This document shows, piece by piece, positions 44,716 to 56,039 of a DNA stretch of 64,000 nt. Position 1 is the stretch's first letter. Each line of letters begins with the position of its first letter. Made by a program: the position numbers and the translations under genes. The stretch comes from Diplolepis rosae. Lineage: Eukaryota; Arthropoda; Insecta; Hymenoptera; Diplolepididae. The stretch is from positions 186,001 through 250,000 of the forward strand of contig JAPYXD010000726.1 in the NCBI GenBank assembly GCA_030998225.1, read 5' to 3'. The notes beneath the pieces were generated by a model. That model did no database searches and was not told the DNA's origin. It worked only from the letters and a program-made list of their open reading frames with translations.

Positions 44716-44719
44716 AAAT

Positions 44720-45104
44720 TTCTTTCTTTTGTGCCCTGGATACTCATTTATAATATTCTCCTCTTCATTCTCGCTGTCTGACTCTAATTAACTTGTTGTA
44801 AGTGGCTCTTTATCTGTTTCCATGTTTTTTACAGTTACGTTAATATTTACTGATTTTATAAACTTAAAATAGTGAATAAAATATTTTCTCCGCCGGGCAA
44901 ATTGACTGACCGTGGTGGGTAGGACACTAAAAATATTTCTTGGAAAAAAAAAGCTAGAAGTAAATACTGAACGATATATTGTATGCATATTTTAAGAAAA
45001 GTCAAATAGTTAGATAGTGATATGATAACTTTTGAATATGTATAAATTGTACAAAAGTTTGAAAACGGTCAATTTGACCGGTACTGGTAGGTTTAGTGTT
45101 AAAG
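44720..45104 (-). mobile_element. piggyBac terminal region and TTAA end
   Basis: On the minus strand it starts TTAACACTAAACCTACCAGT at 45104, then 'ggtcaaattgacc', a palindrome usual just inside piggyBac ends. Decayed N-terminal coding sequence follows down to 44720. Together with 42365-43560 it forms one piggyBac split by the gypsy fragment. Confidence 0.6.
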
Positions 45105-46541
45105 TCCGTCACAATATTCCCCATGAATACATTTCCAATATAATATTTAGCACATCATAATCTACATATATTTTACAGGCTTCATTTTTATTATTTTTTT
45201 ACCTCAAAACTGTGACATGCAAAAATAAACTTCTATTTGAAGCTTTTAAAACCTTTTATCTACTCCATCTTCGATTGTTAAATATTTTTGTTTTGACAAA
45301 TAATTTTTATACAAACGACATTTTTAACAAAACTCATCAATACATTTTTGTTTACTTCTACATGATCTGTATCTCAATGGATTGACCCTCTATATTATAT
45401 AATCTCTTATCATAAAAGAGGAAAACTTAAATCGGAAACAAAACTTAAAAGAATACGTGATGTGAGGTCCTGATAATCGTTACCCCTTTCTTAATGTACG
45501 TTTGTGCCAAAAAATACAAGGGAATTTGGGAATGATTACTCAGTCAATATAAAAACCATGGAAATCAAGAAAAAAGAATATGTCGACGAGTTCCTGGTGC
45601 AGCGTATGTGTATATGTACAATGAAAACAGAAAATTCCGAGCTCACTTTTGGGAATAAATATAAAGAAAACAAATCTGAAGTAATAGTTCCATTATATTT
45701 TAGTGTAGGATTTATAATCTTGAAGGGAATAACAACATTTTTTTAAAATTATAAATTATTTAATCTGAAAAAAGTAGGTACTTGAAATAACTGTTATGAG
45801 AGTACAAAGTCAATTAATCGTCTGTATTCTTGTTGTCGTCATAAGGGATACGAATGAAATCATCGAACACACATAATTTCCAGTTTCTAAGGGTGAAGGC
45901 GCGAATGATGGACAAAAATGTTGTCGATGTCATGTCGATCAGTTCCTGCTACGACATATTGCATTAAATTTCACTCCATGCTATATTACTTAAAGCCTTA
46001 TAAATAAAACAAAATTTGTAGTAGTACAACTTACAGTATTACAAGAAAAAAGGTATCATAAGGTCTACTTTCATTTGGTCGCAATCTCGATTTTTAACTC
46101 TTTTTCTATTCATAAAGATCACATTTCGTGACGTAATGTAATATTTTTAGACTTCAAGATCATGTTGGCAAAAAAGCTTTTAGAGGAACATTACACAGAG
46201 CTCGTCCGTTCACGATCGAAATCGAATCGAATCGAAATCACACACAATCTCAAGTTTATAAAATGCATACGGCTCACCACATGGTGCGATTACTATTTCC
46301 AACAAAAAGAATCAATCTCCAAAAATTGTGAATTGTGTACCTTTTTTATCAAGTTCAAGTTTTTATGCTTAAACTTGGTAATACGAAGTCGATTTTTTTT
46401 CCTCAATTTCCTATTTATGACTTGTCGACAATTTTAATTTCCTTTTTGTGATACAAAAGTACATTACAGCACAAAAATATTTTCAAAATATTTAAAAACT
46501 CTAATTTATAGAAAAATCTGTGTCGGAAATTCCGTAATTTA
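45105..46541. other. No supported feature
   Basis: Frames at 45504-45746 and 46162-46437 (+) have no recognisable domain, context or composition. AT-rich intron sequence. Confidence 0.5.
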
Positions 46542-46557
46542 AAATATATCGTTTATA

Positions 46558-47997
46558 CAGGGTGAGACACAAAAAGTGTTACAGAGTGATAGCACTCAAA
46601 CTATTGATCATATGCAAAAATGTTTCAGACAAAAGTTTCAGTTTTCGAGAAGGCCGTCATACTCGACCACCCTATTTTTTTATCGGTGGAGGCGCTGAAG
46701 CTACGTCAAGGTCAACTCCACTTTTTTAAATGGAACCATGTATTTTTTTTCGATGAAATTATTGCCGATTTTAAGACGAATTCAGCGACCTACAACACGA
46801 GGTCATTCTAGTCACGCAAAGTATGAAAATAGTCGACAAATCGAAACATGTCGGAATAATCACTCTCAAAGTATTCTTTCTTTCATGTCGTCAGGCGTGG
46901 TAGGTGCTACCGCCATTACGCGTTCTTTGACAAAACCCCATAAAAAGTAATCTGATGATGTCAGATCAGGCGAACGAGGTGACCAAGCTACAGGGCTACC
47001 TCGTTCTATCCACGTTTCGACAAAAATCTCATTCATCACTTGTCTTGAACAGAGAGCATAATAGGGTGGTGCACCGTCGTGTTGTATCCACATGTTCATG
47101 CGAACGTGCGAACGTGCCTATTCACATTTTCCATATTTGCAAAGTTAGCTTCGTCAGAAAAAAGCACATGACTCAAGAATTGACGCGTTTTAGGAAATCA
47201 TTGCCGTACAAATCCTGATGTAATGACATATGATACGGATGGAACTTGTGTTGATGTAAGATTCTTAATACAGATCGCTGACTAATTTCACTCTTTTTTC
47301 CATTTGCCTGCTGCTCGCATGTGGATTTAGTGCAGCAAAAGCTAAGATAGCAGCCGTATTATTTTCATTAACAATTGGTCGACGTTTGACTCGTGAGTAT
47401 TTCACTGTATCCAAGCGGTCAGCTAATCGCTTAAAAGTCAAGTGCGGTTTCTATTGCCTATACGAATAACGAGCCACATACAAATCTTGGGCGCTTATGT
47501 AATGTTTACGGCATTTCCCCAGCACCATCAACATATCAAAATATTCTTGAAAATCATTCATTCTCGCGTTTCGATGTACTCACATTAGAAGGTAACACTT
47601 GACAAACTGATATGTCAACAGAAAATGCTTACTTTCTGCTGATGCCAACAATGCCCTATCGATATGTATTATCATGAGTATCGTTAGAAATGAAAAAAAA
47701 TGAAAATGGTTTTTCGACTATTTTCATACTTTGCGTGACTAGAATGATCTTGTGTTATAGGTCGCTGAATTCGACTTAAAATCGGTAATAATGTCATCGA
47801 AAAAAAATACATGGTTCCATTTAAAAAAGTGCAGTTGACCTTGACGTAGCTTCAGCGCCTCGACCCATAAAAAAATAGTGTGGTCCAGTATGACGGTCTT
47901 CTCGAACGCTGAAACTTTTGTCTCAAACATGTTTGGATTTGATCAATAGTTTCAGTGCTATCACTCTGTAACACTTTATGTGCCTCATCATGTATAT
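46558..47997 (-). mobile_element. Tc1/mariner-like element with ~290-bp TIRs
   Basis: Ends CAGGGTGAGACACA / TGTGCCTCATCATG-type; inverted repeats 46558-46845 and 47705-47990. A 16-bp direct repeat, aaatatatcgtttata, flanks it at 46542-46557 and 47998-48013. Inside, minus-strand pieces of transposase: HTH remnants (47560-47300), 'VLFSDEANF' (first Asp), then after a deletion 47099-46866 with 'MWIQHDGAPPYYAL' and 'WSPRSPDLTSSDYFLWG'. All three catalytic Asp are present, but with stops and an internal deletion. Confidence 0.85.
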
Positions 47998-48013
47998 AAA
48001 TATATCGTTTATA

Positions 48014-48690
48014 GAGGCTCTAAACTACCAAACTTCAAAGAAAAGATTAATTGAAATTTGTGTTATATTTTGGGATCGTTTTTGTTCCTCTCCTCTGAAT
48101 GAGGGGACTGTATTCGAAAAAACAATGACAAAACTAAAAAAGCTACTTATAAGTGATTGAATGAGAGTGTAAAATGTTGAATTAAATCAACATGCTGGAT
48201 TCTTAAATTTTCCAATTTTGACAGAATTTATTTTAGCAACAAAAATCATGTGGACATATAAGTATGCATGTTAAGGATGACACTCCACTTAGTCTTACAG
48301 TTGTTTTTATATTCTACCAGACCTAGACGAAGTAAAAAAAGAGAAAGATATCCTTAAGCTCCTTGGCTTTCCTGGAATTAGCGAAGAAGTTTTACTAACG
48401 TTGATCCTTGCGCAGAGGGGCAACTCTAGTCCTGTTATATTTCAAACAGAAGAGAGTTGAGTACTTTTAAATTTGCCTTCTTCGCCGCCAAAGTTTTCTT
48501 TTTAACCATAATTTTATTATTATATGAAAAATCATCACTACCGTTTTGAGATTCGGTAATATCAATTTTTCTGTGGTCTCTCTCTCTCATTTATGCCATG
48601 TTCTGTTTTTAAGCGAAACTGCGGAAACTTTAATTGGACCTTTAATTGTCCGCGAAGATTATTTTGGTTACTTCTGTCCGGGTGAAGATT
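48014..48690 (+). repeat. Dispersed repeat D, copy 1 (LTR-like)
   Basis: Collinear with 56040-56740: 'ctctgaatgagggga'/'ctctgactgagga', 'gggcaactctagtcc', 'tcttcgccgccaaa'/'tttcgccgctaaa', 'atcactaccgttttgagatt'. About 650 bp, non-coding. Could be diverged LTRs. Confidence 0.55.
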
Positions 48691-49117
48691 TCTATTATTA
48701 ACGTCCGCCTAATGCGACTCCTGAAAATTTATCACTAGATTAATTTTTTGAGTTATTATCCTCAACTAGTAAAATGGGAAACTGACAGTTCTGAACTGTG
48801 GAAGGACAAACTGGAGGAATAACATATCGTCAACCAAGTGGGGGATCTAGGAGATTCCCAAAAAGCATGAAGTTTTCATGCATTATTTAAAAAATTATGG
48901 GATAAACAAAAAAAAAGGTTTCTATTCTTTTTCAATTATTAAAAAACTGAAAATAGGAAAAATTCTGAAAAAAATTACATGAACGTAACATTAGATGGCC
49001 GATGCAGTAGCATTTTTGGAAAAATTTGTATTCAAAATTAATAACAAAAAATTTTTTTTTTCAAACAAATTGATCTTTTGAAAAAACGCCATTTTGGAAA
49101 ATCTGAAAAAATGTATA
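48691..49117. other. No feature recognised
   Basis: AT-rich, no frame or repeat pairing seen. Confidence 0.5.
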
Positions 49118-49125
49118 GTGATAGC

Positions 49126-49641
49126 CATGGGGGTGAAACCAAATGGTAAATTACTGGAAACAAACATGGTGGTAAAAGCATGCGATCCCCCACTTTTGCA
49201 TGGAGCCTTTCAGCGCTCCCGTTGCCCTCCTACCCCTTTGCCCGAATAAATTCTAAAATAAAATTTTCATACATCTCAAGCGATTAGATGCTGAAATGGC
49301 AAAACTTTGAATTGCTATCTATTAAGCAGTAAATTTGGTGTTGTAATTTCATAACTTGATCGCCTCTGGTGCCTCATTGAAGTATTTGGCATTAATTTCC
49401 TTTTCTTCAGACTTAATATTATTTCACAAGCAACTATGACTTCTGAACTGCGAGATCAAATATTTTCTGGGGGATTTTTAATTGGCTGCGTGGTTCCCCC
49501 ACATTTACATGGACGTGTTTCTCCCCTTCCAAAGCAGGCTTCACTCCCATGGTTTTCTGGGGGATTTTTAATTGGCTGCGTGATTCCCCCACATTTGCAT
49601 GGACGTGTTTCTCCCCTTCCAAAGCGGGCTTCACTCCCACG
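49126..49641 (+). mobile_element. Non-autonomous hAT-type element, copy 1
   Basis: Perfect 8-bp target duplication GTGATAGC (49118-49125, 49642-49649). TIRs CATGGGGGTGAAACC / GGGCTTCACTCCCACG. 516 bp, the last ~90 bp of which is a tandem duplication (about 49456-49550 and 49551-49645) not present in copy 2. No transposase. Short frames here come from the duplication. Confidence 0.9.
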
Positions 49642-49649
49642 GTGATAGC

Positions 49650-51077
49650 CCCGATTATTCCGCAAACTTTTGGTATATAATTAAGGTGTGCAATCGAAAA
49701 TTTCGAGAAATATGATTTTTTTCTGTAAAGTGATACGCGTGGAATCACGATCTTCGATCGTTTTATGATCGCTTTATACTCATAAAATATGAATTCTGTA
49801 ATGAGTTTTATGATTATATATAAATTATCAAAAAAATAATTTGTTTTAGTATCATAAGAATAAATTTGTTCGTAAAGAACCCACGAAAAATGGTTTTACA
49901 TCAGAAAGTATGGAGAGTGGTTTTTTTAATTGTACGTTGATGAGAATATGAGGAATCGCAAGGACTTTGATTTTTCGTCAATATTATTGACTTCGAGGGA
50001 TTCTTAGAATTGGAAGGTACCTGGAAGTCGAGAGAAGGAAGATTTTGCGAGTCAATCGCCAATCTCTGCTAATTTTAACAATTAAGAAAGAAAACGTAAA
50101 TACTAGGTGGAACAAATCTTATTTTTTTCCATCCTTCTTCTAAAAATTCATCTTTCATAACTCTTATCCTGAATGTGTTGCAAAGGAGTGCATTTTTATC
50201 AACATCTTTGAATTTGCTGAGAAAATGCTCTGGTAACGCCCTTAAACTGCTGGCATTTGAATCTGCGAGTATAATTGATTAAGAGGAAAATGCATTTTAA
50301 GCTAAGGCTTGATCAATTATTTATAGATTAGTACGTGACGATTTCACTATATTTCAATCTGTATCGAGCAGTAAAAAATCACGTAATATTCACTTACGGT
50401 TTTTGTTTTTGTATGGATTACAACAACGTTTCCTTTTTTGTTTATAAAAATTGGTTATAATAATTAACTTAAATATTAATAGAATTATTTATATTCTATG
50501 AGAGCGGTTGCAATAATTCTGGTCAACAGTGAGTTTATTTTACCATTTTTTCTTAAGTTAAAAATTCAGTTGTGCTTGATTTATATTTTTAAAGGCCGTT
50601 TTTAAAATAAAAATCGAACCACCTCTGCAGCAAGCAGACATTTTACAATTAACGCATTAAATAAATTAAAGTTTCAATAGCGCGGAAACGTATTATCTTA
50701 AATTGTCCGTTTTTTATGCATTTGAAGAGCATAAAGTCTGCTACTTTTCCACCAAACCTCAACTCAAAAAGTTAAAAATTAACTTAGATATTAATTTGTT
50801 TAACAAAAGCTAAATTTGCCGGTTTTTAATTGATGTTATTAAGATTGGATAATTACCTCCAATGTTATAAACAAAAAACTAAAAACAGTGCGATTTTTTG
50901 GTCTTAAATGTTAATAAAAAATTTATAAATCATATTTCGTTGTCCAAAACATGACACAATTACTCTATGACCAACCTTTCTTCTGATGGCACAGTCCGTT
51001 TTCTGAAATAAATAATGTCATAAATCATTCATAATAAATGCCCTGTTGCTTGAACTAACCGCGCCTATTACTTAGTG
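49650..51077. other. AT-rich spacer between the two hAT-type elements
   Basis: No coding frame or repeat partner seen. Confidence 0.5.
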
Positions 51078-51085
51078 GTCGCAAC

Positions 51086-51511
51086 CATGGGAGTGAAGCC
51101 TGCTTTGGAAGGGGAGAAACACGTCCATGTAAATGTGGGGGAATCACGCAGCCAATTAAAAATCCCCCAGAAAATATTTGATCTCGCAGTTCAGAAGTCA
51201 TAGTTGCTTGTGAAATAATATTAAGTCTGAAGAAAAGGAAATTAATGCCAAATACTTCAATGAGGCACCAGAGGCGATCAAGTTATGAAATTACAACACC
51301 AAATTTACTGCTTAATAGATAGCAATTCAAAGTTTTGCCATTTCAGCATCTAATCGCTTGAGATGTATGAAAATTTTATTTTAGAATTTATTCGGGCAAA
51401 GGGGTAGGAGGGCAACGGGAGCGCTGAAAGGCTCCATGCAAAAGTGGGGGATCGCATGCTTTTACCGCCATGTTTGTTTCCAGTAATTTACCATTGGGTT
51501 TCACCCCCATG
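51086..51511 (-). mobile_element. Non-autonomous hAT-type element, copy 2
   Basis: Perfect 8-bp target duplication GTCGCAAC (51078-51085, 51512-51519). TIRs CATGGGAGTGAAGCC / GGGTTTCACCCCCATG. 426 bp, inverted relative to copy 1 and nearly identical outside the duplicated tail. Confidence 0.92.
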
Positions 51512-51519
51512 GTCGCAAC

Positions 51520-52029
51520 AAGTCCCAATCTAAAGGAGGGTTGTGTATCATACATCATCAAGTTCTCAAAAGGCGGTTTGGCTGATTTATTAATGCAGGC
51601 AAGCGCGCTCGAGCCCTCGATCTATTTGGAAGTGGCTGAGAAACAGGAATTACCACTTGGTAGTCCTGAGATGGCAGTAATTTCAAATCATCGGCAACCA
51701 AGCTTGATAACCGGATATGCCATGCAGCAAACGAACATTTAGCGCACACACGAAGGCGCAGAGTATCAGTGAGCTCGAGAGAGCACGCAATACTGACGTC
51801 ACGGTATATCCTTCCTTTTTGCGTTCCCCGGCACAATCGAAGAAAGTCAGAGAGGATGCGGAGAGGGGCGCATATCTAATTTTCCGATTCCCAAATCGCC
51901 AAGTGCGGAAACGATTTTCACGATTGCTTAGAGGCTGTAGAGCCTGAATTTAGATTTGTTTTAAGTTATCGCCCGCGCAAAAACGTAGGTTAGACTTTTC
52001 TTTTCAACTTGCCGAAAACAGATATTTTT
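51520..52029. other. No gene recognised
   Basis: Open frames on both strands (51470-51947) overlap the hAT element and show no domain. Confidence 0.4.
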
Positions 52030-52335
52030 TAAATTAAAAATAATCATCACAATCCTAAAAATTAATTTAACACGTCGAACCTGGAGCTATTTAATTTTAA
52101 AATAATTATTCCAAAGCTACGAATTAATCTAAAACTCGCTGAACCTGGCGCTATTTAATTTGGAATTAATTACTCCAATTCTGCAAATTAATCAAACTCG
52201 CTGAACCTAGCGCTATTTAATTAAGAATTAATTATGCCAATCCTAAAAATTATTCCAGCTCGTCAAACCTCTGGAGCTATTCAATTTGAAAATAATTATT
52301 CCAAACCTAATAATTAATCTAATTCTCTACTGAAT
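52030..52335 (+). repeat. ~60-bp minisatellite, about 5 diverged units
   Basis: Units of the form 'gaacctggagctatttaatt' + 'taaaataattattccaaagc' + 'tacgaattaatctaaaactc'. Lies just upstream of the hAT transposase relic, possibly within its 5' region. Confidence 0.8.
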
Positions 52336-52488
52336 TACAGGGAGAAAGCACGTCCACTTTTTTGTCTTTATTCCCGATTGATTGCTGCCACTAATTTTTA
52401 TTCTCACGATTTCATTTGGTTGTCGAGCTAGGCTTTTTTTAACATGGAGTAACAATTTCAAGCTGCAAATTTTATTCACAATAAAGAA

Positions 52489-54350
52489 AATGAGGTCTTG
52501 AACACTAAATTAGTTGCTTGGCAAGCAAGTGAGGAGGGTATTAGATCCTGCATTGTAAGAGAATGGCAAAATAATGGAAGATTTATGTGTACTATGTGCG
52601 GACTTTCTGGAAAAATTACGGATATAACGCAAATAAAAAGGCATTTTGGCACGCCTAAGCACATGAGTTATAAAATTGGGACTTGAAAAAGGAGTGACTC
52701 GAAAAGCCCAAAAAAACCAAATTTGTTGTGTAAGTGGCTGGAAAATCCACTATTAGAAAGTTGGTTACAACCACATCCAAGTAACCCATTGTCATTCAAT
52801 TGTAAACTTTGTTGTCCTGATTCTTTCATCTCATGTGCTGAAGGCAAAGGTCATTTAGAAAGTCATGCGAAAATGCATGGCCTCGGAATTGAAAACAAAG
52901 TAAATGAAGTCGCGGATGATATAGATTATGGTGCGGCTAATATAGATATAAATGATGACTTGGGCAACTTTATTCTGCCTGAAGGATTACCATCGGGAAA
53001 TCGCACAAAAGTGGCAGAACTTCGATTTGCTGCATTAATAGCCCAAACGGTATACAGAGTAAAAAAGTTTTGAAATTTTTGATAACAGTAAGGCCAAGAC
53101 CGTGCGGTTTCCCAAGGCATGTGCACATCGCGTACAAAAATTTCTAACGTCGTAAAAAATGTCTTAAGCCCTTTTGAAAAAGAAAGGCACGTAAAAACTT
53201 TACAAAACTGTAGATTTTCTTTGCACATCGATGAACTTACCAAGCCTGTGCAAAGGAAGAAGTGGATGACTTTGCAGACTCGGTATGTTGACGGAGAAAC
53301 CATGGATGTCTGGACAGAACCCTTGAGCTTACTTTTACTTCAAGCGACTGAATCAACTGGGGAAGGGTTATGAAAAGAGATACAACAGTACTTAACTAAG
53401 TTTCAAATTCCGTTCGGTAACAATCTCGCTTTATCGACAGACAATGCAGCCGTCATGGCTGGCAATAAAAATTGATTTTTCACGCGATTTGAAAAGGCTT
53501 CTCCTCTTACGCTCAAAATGAACTGTCCGTCACATTCATACAATTTAGTTGCACAGCATGCGTGCAAAGATGCAATTCCAAAATGGTTTCATAAATTTTT
53601 TACGTGGCTTATCGGTTATGTGCGCAACAGCCCAAAGCGAAAAGCTGAGTTCCGTTTGTTTTTGGAATCATTGCAGGATCTTAGTTACAAATTAGTAAAA
53701 CATAGCCCTACGCATTGGTTGACGCATCACCAGGACATCGAGTGAGTTGTATTGTGCTGGCCTAGTCTTGTCGCGTTGGTAACAGACATGATATCGAAAG
53801 AAACTGTTCCTAGAAAAAAAAGTAAATAATAACGAGGTTTCCCCAAACTACAAAAATTTGGAACAGAGAACATTGCGAGAAAATTACTTACTCAAATACT
53901 TGAAAATGTATTAAAACCAGCTCTCTTCAATCACATTGACGAAATGAAAAACATAAAATTTGAAGCACCCAATAGTGAAAAAATCCATCTTGGCGAGGAC
54001 TCTAAAGCCATTTTGAGAAGCTTGCTCGATGGTCCCGAAGATCAAATGTCACTTACGAAACAAATCGAATCCAATTGCCACACATTGTACAAAATCGCAT
54101 CTCAAACAGTTAGAAAGTACTTGGCATACAACGATGCATTGTTTAAAAAAATCACTCATTTCGACCTTGCTAAGATTTGCGAGGAAAAAGATTATGGCGA
54201 ATACTTTCTCGTTTCGAAGATTTTTGCGAAGTAGCTACGGCATTAAATGTGCAAATCGACGATGTTGCGCTAAAAAAAGAATGGCTTCAGTTATCAAGGA
54301 CAAATAATCCTAATGGTCTTAAAGATCTAAAATTCGATGAATGGTGGAAA
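52489..54350 (+). pseudogene. hAT-like transposase with two zinc fingers, broken
   Basis: Successive + frames: 52498-52686 with a BED-like finger ('FMCTMCGLSGKI...IKRHFGTPKH'), 52723-53073 with a second ('FNCKLCCPDSF...HLESHAKMHG'), 53119-53373 ('FSLHIDELTKP', a candidate catalytic Asp), then 'LALSTDNAAVMAGNKN' at about 53430-53470 and 53518-53745 ('MNCPSHSYNLVAQHACK', 'KHSPTHWLTHHQ'), matching the RNase H-like blocks of hAT-type proteins. The C-terminal region (53944-54234) is partly open. Stops at 52684, 53071, 53371 and 53475. Its relation to the non-autonomous hAT-type copies at 49-51 kb is untested. Confidence 0.8.
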
Positions 54351-54359
54351 TAGGTACTT

Positions 54360-54966
54360 TCCATAGAAGATCCAAAAATAGGTGTTCGATTTCCTCATTT
54401 ATACACCCTCGTAAATGTAATTTGTCCTTCAACCAACCGAAATTGTTTTCTAAAATTAAATTTGCCGAGTTCATTTTGGAAATGAAACCTTCAAAATAAA
54501 TGTTTTGAAATTGAATTATGCTAATCAAAATTAGAAATTGTGAATGTAAATTGCGATATTCAATTTCGACAAACATGTTTAATAATGCAGATTAAAACGA
54601 AAATTTTTAAGGCAATCATTTAAAAAAGTGATCATTTGAAAATAAAATTTTGAAAAACGGAATTTAGAAAATAAACTGAAGATTATGATTTGTCACTTGA
54701 AATATTAAAATATTTCAAATACAGGACTTTATATATTTTTGCAAATGATATTTCGATAACAAAACTTCGAACGTGTTAGAAAAGAAATTGTTTTGAACGA
54801 GGTTTTAAGAATTGAAATATGAACATTGAATTGCTCAACTATAGTTTTTCAGAAACAAAATTCGAAAATTTAATTTTAAAAATAAAGTTCACAACGTAAT
54901 TTGGAAAACGGAAAATTAGGTATGCGTCCCTCTCTGCGTCCTCTTTGGCTTCCTTCGATCATTTTT
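54360..54966. other. Decayed AT-rich sequence
   Basis: Many short self-similar 'ttgaaaattttgaaa' phrases; no gene. Confidence 0.4.
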
Positions 54967-55360
54967 TTATGTGCCACCGGCGCGCAAACTCGTTTTTTCA
55001 CTACAGTTAACAGTAGCGCAATGTAGTACATTGCGATACAAAGGAATGAAATGTAAAAATTAAACTACGCATGCGCCCATAGCCATGAAACGAAGCTCAA
55101 TCCTTCTTCTTATTCTTCTTCTTCTTCTTCGTACAGCGTTAGCACCTTACTGGCAAAGCCTTGTACATTTGAATTGCGCATGCGTCTATTAAAATCCATT
55201 ACTACTACACAAGACCGATAAAATAAAAATGGCCGGGACTAGTCGTGAAATATCAGGTGTAATGACTAGCGCCGCAAACATCTACAATACTAGAGTAGAT
55301 TCGAGTGTACGCATAAAAACTCGTATCCGCGCCGAAGTCACATAAAATAGAATACGTGCC

Positions 55361-55575
55361 TTATTAAGAAATTTTCTGTGAAAAAAGGAACGCTTCCACT
55401 CCGCTGGGTATCGAGCCCAGGTCCTTTCGATTGCCGGTCGAATGCTCTGTCATCTGAGCTACGGAGGTTCCACAACTTTTCTCACAGAAACTTGTTAACG
55501 CCAATCACTGTATCACATACAGTGATACACTCTTCTAATGATCGACATAATCGACTGAAATGATTTAGAAAAATC
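55361..55575 (-). mobile_element. tRNA-derived SINE-like insertion
   Basis: Inserted into MITE copy 5 with a 14-bp target duplication (one mismatch), atagaatacgtgcc at 55347-55360 and atagaaaacgtgcc at 55576-55589. Contains the tRNA-like head below and a palindrome 'gtatcacatacagtgatac'. Its 55520-55575 part recurs at 17553-17607. Confidence 0.75.
55398..55467 (-). tRNA. tRNA-like sequence, GGC anticodon (pseudo)
   Basis: Folds as a cloverleaf on the minus strand: acceptor 6 of 7 pairs, D stem GCTC/GAGC, anticodon stem TTCGA/TCGAA with loop CCGGCAA, T stem CTGGG/CCCAG with loop CTCGATA. A-box and B-box (GGGCTCGATACCC) are good. Position 33 is C instead of U, so it is likely a SINE head and not a working tRNA-Ala. 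Confidence 0.55.
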
Positions 55576-55751
55576 ATAGAAAACGTGCCAATGCACACAA
55601 TTCGGGAAATTACGAGACTCGCGACAATGCTCGCAGGACTGATCGCGCCTCGGCTTCGTCTCGGCTTTGTCTCGGCTTCGATCTCCTGCGAGCATTGTCG
55701 CTTGTCACGCAATAACCCTCATTGTGCGCCTAGGAACGTAATATACTATTC

Positions 55752-55920
55752 CCTTCAAAATTATCTTTGATAGGATGTGAGGCGAAAATTACTATTGGAC
55801 TCATAACATGATTCTTGCGTCCGGTTAATGTTTCGCTACATGCTATAGTGTAATTAATTACTGTGTAAGTCACATTATGTCTATTAATAATGCTGTTATT
55901 TCATGATGTACTCTGAAAAT
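55752..55920 (-). repeat. Dispersed repeat C, inverted fragment
   Basis: Reverse complement resembles 20850-21050 ('agtccaatag(t/c)aattttcgcc', 'gattttgaagg'/'aattttgaagg'). Confidence 0.5.
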
Positions 55921-56039
55921 GTTTTATTTTTTAAAATTGTTTTCCTTTATTTTTCAATAATTGTGTTGTTACGTATAAATAATTTAATTCAAATTATGGA
56001 AAATAAATCATGTCACAAATTAACCAAATTCAGATTATA

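Larger units (their letters stand above)
54967..55741 (+). mobile_element. MITE family B, copy 5, full length with insertion
   Basis: From TTATGTGCCACCGGCGCG to the GCGCCTAGGAACGTAA end. Contains a CTT/TTC microsatellite (55100-55130), the hairpin arms 'cgacaatgctcgcagga' (55622-55638) and 'tcctgcgagcattgtcg' (55684-55700) around the CTCGGCTTCGT minisatellite. About 545 bp without the insert at 55361-55575. Frames inside are artefacts. Confidence 0.85.

Noticed and set aside
45504..45746. 80-residue hypothetical protein
   Set aside because: No domain, neighbours or composition to support it in AT-rich intron DNA.
49434..49748. Frames with a repeated 'GVKPALEGEKHVH' peptide as a repeat protein
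   Set aside because: The peptide repeat comes from the ~90-bp DNA duplication in the hAT-type element and appears on both strands.
55398..55467. Functional tRNA-Ala(GGC) gene
   Set aside because: Position 33 is not U, GGC is not a usual eukaryotic tRNA-Ala anticodon, it lies in an inserted repeat with a TSD, and a related decayed copy is at 62.7 kb.
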